Positions 13,701 through 25,563 of a stretch of DNA of 64,000 bases are shown here, piece after piece. The position numbers were made by a program, and so were the translations under genes. Origin of the DNA: Gavia stellata (Eukaryota > Chordata > Aves > Gaviiformes > Gaviidae); contig NC_082637.1 in assembly GCF_030936135.1 (NCBI RefSeq), positions 11,731,001 to 11,795,000 on the forward strand, written 5' to 3'. Position 1 is the first letter of the stretch. Each line of letters begins with the position of its first letter. Below the pieces are notes generated by a model. It was not told the DNA's origin, did not search any database, and saw nothing but the letters and a program-made list of their open reading frames with translations.

Positions 13701-16700
13701 TTTTTGTTTTAGCTGAAGTTAACTTGCTGCACTAACATTAATGTATACCTCTGCAAATGATAAAATAGTTCAAAATCAGTATTGAAAAGAAAGGTTAAGG
13801 CCATACTGTTGGTGATAGAGGCACTCTCTTTATCTCTCAGTGTTACTTGCCTGCAAACCATCAGAGCAAAATAACCTGCGGTTCACATTACAGAACTAAC
13901 TGTTTACTTCCTTTCAAGTGAATGGCTTATTTTTCTTAGTGATAAAATCTCTCTGTGGATGTCTATTTAGTCAAATGTGTGACGTACTGCATTTCAGCTT
14001 TGGTTCTAGTTGTCAGCTTATTCACGACCTACATACATATAGTTTAGCATCACTGAAAGTCACTATTCCAGGCATAGGCAAAAAGATAACTGAAGGGAAC
14101 GGTGAAGTATACTAATGTGCTGGTATCAAAGTAAATCATACTGTTTGCTGGAAGCATGACTCTCTTCAAGTCAGGCTGGAAACCTGCTTCCAGTTTCATG
14201 AGGAGTAGTCCATCATCATCGGACAAGACAGATCCCCCAGGCAAGACCAGCCGGTTGGTTGTCTGTGTCAGAGGGACTACTCTGCTTGCTGGTGACCCAC
14301 CTTCCATGCACTCGGTGTGGCAGGGTTTAGTCTGCAGAGCCGTCCAGTCCCTCACACTCCTGGGTCCAGTCTAGGCCCCATAAATGTTTGCATGTGCTCA
14401 GCCTTGGCCCCAGGAGGAGCAGGATCAGGTTCTTGCATTTGTGTAAACTGATACAGAGGTGATGATGAGAAGCCACCTGAGTCCCCGAGACTCATATGGC
14501 AGGAAAGCGCAAAGACGTGAGTTCTGCTCTACTGTCTGTAGCTACTGTATATACGTAAATATATTTTTATATATTTAAAATGGAATTTCCCATCTCCACT
14601 GTTAAATTATGCGGTTTTAGCAGTGCTTCCATTGCCATGCTCCAAGCAGGAGCATTGAGAGGAGGAAACGCAGGTAGATCACAACCTGTTAAAGTCTTTG
14701 CCTTTCCCCACATGGACAGCCGTGTGAGATGCTTAGACTGAGGGTTGGGCAATACTATGGTGGATCGAAGGTCAAAGCCGGGTGCATCCCCTGTAGACAG
14801 GGCCGATAACTATGGTCTGTAGATAAACAAGACTCCTTTTCCCTTTCCCTGACTCACTCCAGGGGCTTGTTCAGCAACCTGCAACCTCCATAGGTTATTC
14901 AGTGTTATTCCTTCGTCCATTGCTTCCTTCCTACTCCATTGTTCACGCGATCCTGAGTTTAGTGAGAGTTGCAGCTACTGCGGGTCACAATTTCAGTGGC
15001 CACCTGGATTACCTACTAGTTTAACATTAAGACCTTCACTTTCTTTCCCCTGCCCTTTGATAAGAGCTGTTGTGTGCAATTTATACTGTTGTTGTCGTCA
15101 GGACTGTCGCCAACGCTTTCCCCACCTGCCATTTCACTACTTGGACAAACAAGATTTAGTTTACTTTTCCATCTTAAATCTACAGCTTTGGCTTCACAAC
15201 AGTACCAAAGATATTGATACAGGTGTGAGGGGAGTGAGAACAATGGTTTTGCTTGATTTATGCTTGGTTGCAACAGAGTGCTGTCTTGCATCCCAATTAG
15301 GATTGCTCTCCCTGCTACTCTCTGCTAGACCCCTCCACCCTTGGTGCTGTGTCCTTGTAGACTCCGGGGAAACGGTCTCTGTATCAGAGTGTTTCTTTCC
15401 AAGGGCTCTGGCTCTGCACCAGGGTGGGGTGGCTGGCGTGGTAACTACCTCGCATGTCTCCTGAAGGCTGCTCCCCCGTAACAAAGCCATCCAAACTGAT
15501 GTGTATCTCCTCCTGAGTTGCTGTAATTTGTAGGAAATGTCACGTAAGCATAAACTGAAATTAATGGTGATTTATGCTCATTTTTGGGGCTGTAAACCAT
15601 GACTGCTCCGATTAACATCCTCTTCAGCTGTATCTGCCGCAAGACCAACCTGTGCCTCAACTGCTGTGTTAGACTTCCCGGGTACCTTACAAGAACCCCC
15701 AGGCTCCACTCATAGCAAACGTAGGCATCTACCTGTAAGTGCATTAAACTGGCTGGTTTCCAGTGCTTTTCTTTACCTTTGTATGCATCAAGCAGTGAGT
15801 TTGTCTTTCAGTTTAGGTCTGACTCTAGGGCTGTTTCACTTGATCCTGGTATGCTCCTAAATTTTCTTTTTTTCACATGTGAATCCTTTTGCTTCTGCTG
15901 CCTGGCCTTCGCAGCTCTGTAAGTGCTTCCTTCTTCCTTTGAGTCCTCTCCTTCAAGTGCTGTAAGAGCCTCCAGGGAGGCCCCTTCTTGTTTCGTTAAC
16001 AAAGAAAAGACTAGAAACACAAATCAAAAATAGGCACACCTGACCAAAATTGTAGGACACTTGCAAGATGAGCTGCAGACAACATCAGCTTCCAAGAAAT
16101 CATTCATTCAAAAACTTTGCATCACACCAGGTATTGATTAATGAAGCAATACACGCTTTGATCTATTTAAATTTCATGCCTTGCTGGCATGGTTGCCTCA
16201 CGTCATGAACATTTTTGGGAGTCTCAAGGTATAGACATGCTACCCACGACTTTACCACATGGCAGAGAGGTTTCCCAGCTACAGCTGGTCACCAGACACT
16301 ACTTTTGACTGGCTGCTTGTCAGAGATCATAATTTTCTGGACTGTCACCAGTTTCCCTTCTGGCCAAGCCTTGCTGCAAAGCTGTGCTGCAGGTGGGCTG
16401 GCCAGGCTAACGTGCTTTTCTTTATTTGGTTTACAAACAAAATTTCTTCTCAGCATTTTTCCTGGAGTAGTGTAAATATGGTCTTCCCAAATGTGCTCCA
16501 CAAACTCACTCAGGACACTGCCTTTGCCGAACCCCTTTGTGTTTTATGCTACTTTTTCTCCTATGGCCAAGATAGCAATCTGACTGTAGGAAAAAAGTCG
16601 ATGCCCATGCCTTTCTGGCAGACACAACCTGTTCAGCAGATGGCATCTGAACAAACACTCAGATGTCTGTCTGAGCTGTTTACATCTCTGTACCATGCTC

Positions 16701-19700
16701 ACCCCCAAAGCTAATCCAATCTTGCTTTCTCTAAGAGAAATTATGACTTCTATTTACTGACACAAGGCTTTTATTCTGTTCTGATTACACCATCGTTGCA
16801 AAGGTCTTTAGGGATTACATGTGTTTTCTAGTACTTTGCTTCATTCCAGGGAACTTGACCGGATGTCCTTAGAAGACATTTCTTCTTCACCCAAACCCTG
16901 CAAATATTAGCTGTCAAACTAGCCTAAGCAATTACATGGGCAGCTGTACACTTGGGGTACCAGTAGCCTAACGTGGAGCTGGGCAGAGCTCTGCTTTTGA
17001 GATGTGCCGCATCTCGGATAAGGAGTGCTTTGTCATTTGCCAAGATTCAAAGTTGCCAGAAAGTTAAAAGTGCAGATTTGGAAATAATGGAACGTGGCAC
17101 AAAAAGAAGCTAAAATAACAAAACACACCCTGAAGATTATGCTTAAGAGTACAGTTTCTCACTGGCTGCATGTATCTTCCACCTCTCTTCCTATTATTTT
17201 AAGTTGAGAGGTCCTGTCATTATCTGAAGATTGTCTATCTCTTGGGGGGAGGAGGCACAGAAAAAAGGTTGAGCTTTTCTTTCTGCGCCACACCAAGCTA
17301 GAGGTCCATGGGTTTTGTAGTTTGGGTTTTTTTAAATTCCTTGTTAAGGAAACTCCTTTCTTTATTTCTCCTGACTAGTCATTTGGTGCTGCACAGTACT
17401 GCTGAAACCTCACTTAATTCCCTTTGGTCTCTCAGAGGCTTTGATTAAGTTTTCTGTTGTGTGCCTTCATTAGCACATTCCTAGCTTCAGGCTGTGTGTC
17501 ATTGCCTTCTGGAGATACACCGGGAAAACCTTGATCACTCTATCAGAAACAGCAAATGCTGTCTCTTCTTATGGGGCCCACAACTAATTTTACCCTGCAA
17601 GCAGCACATGAAAACCAAACATGGTATGACAAATTTTAAGGCTGGGAATAGGGTGCTTAATTTAAATACCTGCCTCCCTTTCCGTATATGTCCTTGATTT
17701 TAAAAGGCATTTCTGTGACACTGCATCACACCCCAACAGGAGAAACGGCAACGATTAACCTCAAATAAGAGCTATACCGTGTAAGTGCAGAGGAACGCGC
17801 ATTTCTGTTAAACACCTGGAGAACAGATAAAGGAACAATCTAACATAAAATAAACTTGCACTGAATAAAAGCAAAGGCTGCCAGTGCCAGGCCCTGGCAT
17901 GACTGTGCCGTGGCCATGCTGGCATAGCTGTGGTTATATACGGCTTATTTACTGCCAACGTGATGCTGCAATTGAAGTGCAAACTGTTGATAAAAATGTC
18001 ATGCAGTTTCCTCGAGGAAATCTCCAGGGAAATCAATGGGTTTGTGCATATTTATGCCACATTGTATTAGTGCAGACATTTTCGTTCTTTGGTTAATTAG
18101 CTAAAATTTGATGTTTCAGAGGGGAACCAAATTCTCTCTTCTTGATACGTTAGGTTCCCTGGGCCTTCTTGTAGGAGAGGGTTGTTTTTTTCTGACTCCA
18201 TCCCAATGATGCTCCTTTGCCACCAGGCAGAGATTTCCTTATTCTTCTTAGAGTTCACAGAACTTGAGTTCTCACAGGTCAAGAAATCACCCAGTGCCAG
18301 CCATCAGTGCTAGAATAATACACTCCTACATGCTCCTGTCCCCTTTTGGGACCATGCCCAAAAGTACAGAGATGCTGGTGTGGCTGCATAGCCCTAGAGC
18401 AAATATCAGTCAGTCACACCTGAGCTCCCGCTGACCTCTCTGAAGCGGTCCATCTTATCAGTATCTAGCCAGCAAAAGCTATCATAATATAATAAAGACC
18501 TAATGCAGAAAATACTGCTATAAAATATACAAAAGATCATTCATACTAGGGAGAATTTCATGGAAGGCAGTAGGTTGCCTCCACATTTTTCCTGGAAGGA
18601 TAGATATGATCATAACCTGGAAAAGATACAATACAGGTATACATGCACATGTTGTATCTAATTTGGATTTGATTAAAGTGTCTACAAGCATAATGGATGG
18701 TGACATGATATTTAAAGGAATCCTCTCAGAATGCCACTGAGTGTTTCATGTGAAGGATAACTTGATTGTCGGAGCAATATATAATGCAAACCATGGGGGG
18801 ATTGAAGAAATAAATCCCAAATCTCTTGGGTGATGCTGTAAGGAATGCAGAAGAGGTCTGTTCCCTGCAGATCCAGGGATCTCCCATCCTCTTCACACAT
18901 GCTTAGTGTAGAAAACGGTGGAAGTGGCAATGGGGGACAGGGCTGTACTGCAGCACTATGAAACAGCCTGTCCAGCCTGGTGGACACCACTCCTGCCTGT
19001 CCCTTGTGATTACCATCTGGAAAACTGAAGGGCAGATCCACTGCAGCCCTGTCCTCCTTTGCCTGCTGAGCTCTCCTAGCACATCCTTTAGGCACCGGTG
19101 CTTGCTCTCCCATAGCAGTGGAGTTTACAGAGAGAGAGTCTAAGCACAACCAGGACTAGGGCATCTCTGGGAGGCTACTGGAGATTAAACATTGTATAGT
19201 CATTATACAGCCCTTCGGGTGATGTTCTACCGTGCCAAAAGTGCCGTTTCTCCCATGAGTGCAGCCCATTCTTCCCATAAGCACAGCTCGTGGGAAGACT
19301 CTGTAAAACGCCGAGGCTTTTTGTTGGCTCTGCATGGGTTGGATTTCCTCTGTGTGTTCAATCATGGGGTGCCACTGAGGGGTATCCTAATTCCTCAGTG
19401 GTATGAGCTGGGGTTTTTGATGTCTGTCTGAGCAGTGTGCATGTGACAGCGTTTGAAGTGTCACCAGATACAGCATATGTGTTTGCGGCAGCTACTGCCT
19501 TTCACATAACAGCATGAGGTCTTGTGTAATACCCGTGTTACAAAGGGCACTTTAATCGGAGGCTCTAACAAGCTGGGCTGTTGCTTTGCCCTCAGCTATT
19601 GATTTTTCTATTCACGTAGGGATGATTAGCTTTTAACGAGCCCTCCCAAGCATCCCCCTGAGATTCCACTTTGTTCACTGACGATGATTAGGAAATACGT

Positions 19701-22700
19701 GCTAAAAGCAGTATGGACACATCTGGGGGTTGCTGCAGCAGCTGATTAATCCCTGTGCTTTCCCCGTGCAGTCGTGCACGTGCAGTGGCACTGATAAATG
19801 AAGAGACAGAGATTGATAGTCCAAGAACATAATCTTGAGACAGGCGTATCTCCATCAGCTCCCACTGATTTCAGTGTCCATCAAATCACCTAATACCTCA
19901 CAGGATCACAAACATTTCAGGTACCCAGGAGACCTCCCCCTTGCAACAGCCCCTTCCCTACCAGGGCAATGAAGTATTTGGCCAGAGGGGAGTTTGTAAT
20001 GATTCCAAATCTGGTGGGAACTGGACCTCAGAGATGAGATGATCTTGGGCCTCGTTCCCTGCGGAATTGAGCTCAGCTTTATCTCCCTTCAGTGTAATCT
20101 GAGCAGGTGAACCCAGATGAATGCTCTTTGACCAAAAGGTTTTCAGCACTGCTCCGTCTCCTATGGGCTGCAGAGGGGAAGATTGAGAGAAACTATTTTA
20201 ATTTCTATTTTAAAATGTCAGAAGGTATCACATTTGCCTGTGTTGGTGCCAGGAGGATGAGATCAATAGTCACCAGAGCAAGTTCCTGCTTTCCTTCTAC
20301 AGGCAAGAGGCTGCACCTTTGTGGTTTTCTTAAAATTTTCCCCAGTTGATCGTGGTTTATTAAGGGCCTGGAGTACTGGGCAAGGGGCTCTGATGGAGAA
20401 AGGGAATTTCTAGCCACGCACCCTTCCTTCCCTGCTGCAGGTAAGTGGCACTCCACCGAATCCTGATCAGTATGAGTCACGTTATTCTGCACACACCCAC
20501 TGAAACTATTTTCTAACCATTTCCATTTGGCATGTACCTTACAGCACTGTCTTGGCTCCCAGCTGCTGGAGTAACTGGTGAAGTATGGGAACATTTCTGC
20601 ATGAACCTGAAGTGCTGAAGCTGCACACTGCAGTTTAGATCACACCCAGGGAGATGGATGCATGTGGGTGGGAATCCAGAGCATCCCTTCAAATTGAGTT
20701 ACTTTGGATTTCTACCAGTTTATCAGTTACTTGAAGGAGCAATTAGATGAATTTGGCTGAGTAGCTCCCAACAGGAACATGTAGGATTTTTTTTCCCCTT
20801 CCTCTACAGTATTGTGGTGTGCTTTTTGCTGCCAGTTGGACAGTTTCACCTGCCACATCCTTCACAGGGATCAAGGATACTGCCAGTACACTCCATATTT
20901 CCTCACCTGTGATACAGTATATTTTGGGACATTTGGTCTTTTGTTATTCACTTTATGATTGTGCTGGTGTTTCCTGGACTATGGCAATTTGCAAATTAGA
21001 TGTTCCTCCTACACTGTATTTTTTAAACAGCTCTCTGATGTTCAAGGGGTGGGCATCAATATCCCAATTTGTTCCTTTCAGTTCTGTATTTCTTATGCAT
21101 CCTACACTGAATTCCAACAGCAAGAGGATGCAGAAAGTCTCTCATAGCAAGGGCAGTTGGGACAAGATGCCCATCTGACCCCTTGTAGCCGTTGCAGGAG
21201 GGAGCTCATAACAACAGATGTGTCAGTGGTCCCCAAAGCAAGCTATGCTCCTTATCCTTCCCCTCCACAAGGAGCTCCTCACTGGCCAGGACTGGTCAGG
21301 AAAGGGGAGAAAAGTTGGGATGAAGAAAGCATAGGCTGTGGGAGGAGATGTGGTGGTCTAAGGCTGACCCTTGGTGGTTTGTGAAGAAACCCCTCAGCAC
21401 CATGTAGAAAGGCTTTTCTGGAGTTGTGACTTCCATGGTGAGTACGAGCAATGCGCTTGTCTTGTTTTGGGAGCTGGAGATGTGGCTGGACATTGGATGT
21501 GGATGATCCCTGGACACTGCACCGGCTCTGGGTGTGTGGGGAGCCCTGCTTGGCTCAGTCAGCCACAGCTGCTTCTCTGCAGTGAGAAGTACCAGCCGTG
21601 GTGTGGCAGGTAAAGCTTCAAACCTTGCAGTTCAGGAGCTGCAGACTGGAGTTACAAGATAGTAAGGGAAAGCAAAGATCCTCAGTGCTCCTTTTGAACT
21701 ATATAAGAAGTTTGGGAAAGCAGTTAGGTTGACAGGAATTTTGAAAATGGCATTGACACAGGGAGGGCTTCTCGCAAGGTCTGGCGTTTAGTTTAAGTCT
21801 ACATTGTGGGATGCTCCAGGGTGTGTTTCTCTCCTGTTTCTCTCCTATCCTCTAGTTATCCTCTCCAGTTACTCGGGGGCATATTAAGCCGTTCAAAGCC
21901 TTATTAGGTCACCAGGCATGTTTGGGTCTTGTGTGCTCCAGAGAGGGTCCTCTACTCTCAAAGCTTTGCTGTTTGGAGGGAGAGCAAATCTGGTCCAGAG
22001 GGTGGGCTGAGGGCATCCCTTAAACATCAGTGTCAGTACATCTTCAGTTTTGCATCTTGTTGTAGTTGAAATCCAGCACAGGCTGAATGACTGGAAGTCA
22101 TTCTCCCGGATACAGTCCTAGGATAAGGTCTTAATGGCATGAATTTAAATCCATCCCACTCTAAGCTACCCCCCTGTGACTAGTGGGCAGCTGGGAAAGC
22201 GGAGTATCCAAAGGTGATGCACCTTCGTTTGGAGGCAGCTGCCTGGCCAAGAAAACAGCTCATTTACTGGGAAGACAACAGGCTGAACTTCTTCTTCCCA
22301 CAACTATGGGTCACAGCAAACTCAGTGCTGCCCTGCTGCAGCTGGTCAGCTGAATCTCTGCCAAAACCATGCTGGCTGGAGTGGGAGCTCAAACACCCGG
22401 CACACATGTACACCCTTTATGCAGGCACTGAAATTCAGACAACTGACATTGCAGGATGCAGCCCTCCCTGAAGTGTTCAGAAATTTGCAAAGGAGGATGT
22501 GAATGGTGTGATTGTTGGGAGGATGTTACCCAGGGACCAAAGGGTAAAGAAAGGACGAGAGACCTCAGAGCTGAGTTCGTAACACGGAGTAGTCACTCAG
22601 GCTCTTCTGAGTGCTTCCACATGTGCTGAACTTCCCTACATGAGCAGGTTCACTGAAGTCCATGGGGAAAGCATAGCTGAGGAAAAAAGTCATTGCCAAT

Positions 22701-23980
22701 GTATGTGAGGCAGACTTCAGTGCCAAGAAAAATCATTAACAAAGTAGCTTACCCAATTTTCAGCTATTTTAAAGTCTAAACAGGCACCAAAGCCATCTGA
22801 TTTTATGGTTGGGTCCACTCTTATGTCAAAGGACGGAGATGAACCTAACTCTAGGAAGCAAGAAATGACCATGGCCAAGGTCAAAGTGGTAACAAGCAAG
22901 TACAAAGACAGCAGCAAAGAAAGTGAGAATAGTGTGGAATGGATTGTCATTAGCTAACATGTTAAAATGGGGAGAAAAAAGCAGAAGAAAGTTCTAAGAA
23001 GGAGGAAAACTCCAGAATGAAGCAAGAACAAGGGGTTCTCCAAATACGTTAAAGGACTGAAAGTAATCCAGATCCTCGTACTTTTGGTTGCAGGAAAAAA
23101 CGTGATACTTGTGTCTGTTGCTGTTGAGATGGGGTGTGGGTGGTAAGAACATGAGAAACAGCTAGTGCAGGGGAAATTCCTTCTCAAGTTAGATGCTTTT
23201 CAGTTCAAAATCATCTGAAATTGACCTGGGTCTTCAGGAGATTAGTCCTACATGCCATGTCACATGTTGGCTGTTTGTATGGATCCTTTGTGTTGGAATT
23301 AGGAATCCAATTCAATGAACATTGTCTCAGATAGGTATAGCTTGGAAGAATAATCCTGGAATCATCGCAAAGGGTCACAGGCTCTTGTTCTTCCTTCAGA
23401 AATTGCTTATGGTGCTACAGGGTCTTCTTCATTGCCACTCTGCACTTCAACCTTTGTGACCACTGCAGCACTGCCATTGCAACATCCAGGGTCCTCCATA
23501 GCTTTTCACTTGACAGGACTTTGGAAGATTTCACGTTCTAGAAAATAGTCTTTTGCAAAGATTTGGCTCTCATGTTACTATAGTTAATCAGCTGATCAAT
23601 GCATTCAAGTGTTTGGGGGTAGGTTTGAAATTAATTCTACCAGTATTCACATAAATCCAGTGGGAAAACATAGAAGATGAAGGAAAAAAACAGAGATAAA
23701 TATGTATAGAAATCTTTTATGTTAACCTTTCTCTTGCTGTCTGCCATAAATTGGCACATTCCTGGCAGGCGTTACGCCAATGCAACTTAAGGAAATAACA
23801 TGGTAATCTTAGAGTAATTACAATTCACTGGTATAGGGAAGCAGGAGGTGGATTAAAGTTGTAGTTGGCCCAGTTTTAGTCTTGTTGTGTACCTGGTAGG
23901 TAAAATGCCAGGGGACTGGCATATAGGAGGGCACTGTGTTGTGAAGGGTCCCAGAATCTGGAAAAAAAAGTGAATGTGTG
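10794..23980. other. Intergenic, no supported gene
   Basis: There are many short open frames on both strands, none over about 150 codons and none with a recognisable domain or flanking splice signals that build a gene. A 16-base A run lies at 11491-11506, and a 20-base palindrome at 10954-10973. I see no CR1 3' end, LTR or tRNA. Confidence 0.6.
10954..10973. repeat. 20-bp perfect palindrome / tandem 10-mer
   Basis: TCTCATGAGATCTCATGAGA is its own reverse complement and also two tandem copies of the 10-base palindrome TCTCATGAGA. No function is evident. Confidence 0.9.
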
Positions 23981-24106
23981 TGTCGTGGTTTAAGCCCAGC
24001 TGGCAACTAAGCACCACCCAGCCACTCGCTCATTCTCCCCAGGTGGGATGGGGGAGAGAATCGGAAGAGTAGAAGTGAGAAAACTCATGGGTTGAGATAA
24101 AGACAG

Positions 24107-24112
24107 TTTAAT
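24107..24112 (-). promoter_or_regulatory. Poly(A) signal of the solo LTR
   Basis: ATTAAA on the minus strand, about 185 bases downstream of the LTR TATA box in the LTR's own direction. It matches the usual R-region signal of this LTR type. Confidence 0.55.
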
Positions 24113-24295
24113 AGGTAGAGCAAAAGCCGCGCAAGGAAGCAAAGCAAAACAAGGAATTCATTCACTCCTTCCCATCAGCAGGCAGGTGTTCAGCCATCTC
24201 CAAGAAAGCAGAGCTCCATCACGTGTAACGGTTGCTTGGGAAGACAAACACCATCACTCTGAATGTTTCCCCTGCCGCTTCCTTCTTCCCCCTAG

Positions 24296-24301
24296 TTTAT
24301 A
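24296..24301 (-). promoter_or_regulatory. TATA box of the solo LTR
   Basis: TATAAA on the minus strand inside the LTR, in the sequence context expected at the U3/R junction. It would drive transcription leftwards, away from the flippase gene. Confidence 0.6.
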
Positions 24302-24577
24302 TGCTGAGCATGACATCATATGGTATGGAATATCCCTTTGGTCAGTTGGGGTCAGCTGTCCCGGCTGTGTCCCCTCCCAACTTCTTGTGCACCCCCAGCC
24401 TACTCGCTGGTGGGGTGGGGTGAGGAGCAGAAAAGGCCTTGACTCTGTGTAAGCACTGCTCAGCAATAGCTAAAACATCCCCACTTTATCGACACTGTTT
24501 TCAGCACAAATCCAAAACACAGCCCCATAGTAGCTACTATGAAGAAAATTAACTCTATCCCAGCCAAAACCAGCACA

Positions 24578-25049
24578 GTGCGGTTCGCTGAAGGTGGGAG
24601 AACGAGTGGGAAGGTCGGGAGGCTCGTGAGAGTGCTGAGGGGTTTTGGTGAGGAGGGTCCCACCGACAGCGGTGAGGCCACGCGGGTGCCCCAGAGGCCA
24701 AGGGGAGGTCATGTTCTCAGGGATGAGCAAGCCCTGACATTTCGGCTCCGAGGCAATCCTCCGGCTGGCTGGAGGAAGCTCTGTGGTTGAGTTATGCAAT
24801 TGTGCTCTATGAGGTTTTTCTCTGCAGAGTTTTTGCTCCTCACAACTGTTGGAAAGTGGATGAGGTGGAGCCTTGGGATCAGCTTGTAGGACAGTGTCTC
24901 TGCATTTAAGAAGTCCTGACCGCCTCCAGCATTACGGATGCAGAGAGGGGGGCTGCTGCTGAGAAATGGATCCCTTACCCAGCTCATCCTTTTTTAAGGC
25001 AATTTGATATGTTGGACTCCTTTACTCCCTTGGTTTCCTTTTGAGAGCT
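24578..25049. other. Spacer between solo LTR and CpG-richer block
   Basis: No gene or repeat recognised. It is moderately GC-rich near 24580-24780. Confidence 0.5.
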
Positions 25050-25223
25050 TCCGCGTCGGCAGGAGGTAGGTAAGGCGAGCAGCAGTTGCCTCTGGAGTTA
25101 ATTGGGGTGCCCCAAGCCTAGGTGCTCTGCTTTTCTGCTTTACTTTTTCGCAGCTTGTTGTGCTGAAGTATTTTATTTTTAAGGGAGCTACTGCATTCTC
25201 CCTATCTACAGGAAGCAGAATTA

Positions 25224-25252
25224 GGGGGGGAAAAAAAAAAAAAGAAGAAGAA
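25224..25252. repeat. Poly-G/poly-A purine run
   Basis: Seven G, thirteen A, then three GAA units. A simple purine tract within the candidate promoter block. Confidence 0.85.
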
Positions 25253-25439
25253 TTTGGCCAGGAGCCAAGCCCAGTGACTGAAGTAAGAAGTAGGGAACTT
25301 GGAGTAAGTTCAGTTACGGGGACATTACATGGCAGAGCGGGTCAGCGGTGGCTTTTAAGGGGCTCGGAGACAAGCAAGCGATGCCCGTTTCACCACGCAA
25401 AGAAGCTGTGCTTTCTTAGACGAATGTCCTGGCGCTGCG

Positions 25440-25563
25440 ACCAGGAGCAAAGTTGTTGATCTTGGGAGGGGATAAAGCTGCGTGTAAATGAGAAGAGAGG
25501 AGCGCACGGGAGTGCTATGGAGGGCAGCAACTTCGTTGCTGTGACTTTTACAAGCCTTCAAGG
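25440..25563 (+). other. ATP8B5: Candidate non-coding first exon (5' UTR), left end unknown
   Basis: The sequence ends in agg|gtaaga, a strong splice donor at 25563/25564, within the CpG-richer block. Coding exon 1 begins after a canonical acceptor (ctcttgcag) at 32171, so an upstream exon must exist, and this is the best candidate I can see. The left boundary is arbitrary. It contains an ATG at 25517. If joined to 32172 this ATG would open a 22-codon upstream frame ending at 32193. RNA evidence would be needed to accept it. Confidence 0.3.

Larger units (their letters stand above)
23981..24577 (-). mobile_element. Solo LTR of an avian ERVL-type endogenous retrovirus
   Basis: Read on the minus strand it begins TGTGCTGGTTTTGGCTGGGA and ends TTTAAACCACGACA-like, with TG...CA termini. 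This is the typical bird ERVL-class LTR that is scattered as solo copies in many species. A TATAAA box sits at 24296-24301 and an ATTAAA poly(A) signal at 24107-24112, both on the minus strand and in the right order for U3-R-U5. The flanks are GTGTG on the left and GTGCG on the right. This fits a 5-bp target duplication with one C/T change, as expected for ERVL. No gag, pol or env sequence is attached, so it is a recombination-derived solo LTR. It lies about 0.5-1 kb upstream of the candidate flippase promoter and points away from it. Confidence 0.9.

Noticed and set aside
24186..24799. Open frames overlapping the solo LTR
   Set aside because: They fall in non-coding LTR sequence and have no retroviral protein similarity; no internal viral genes are present.
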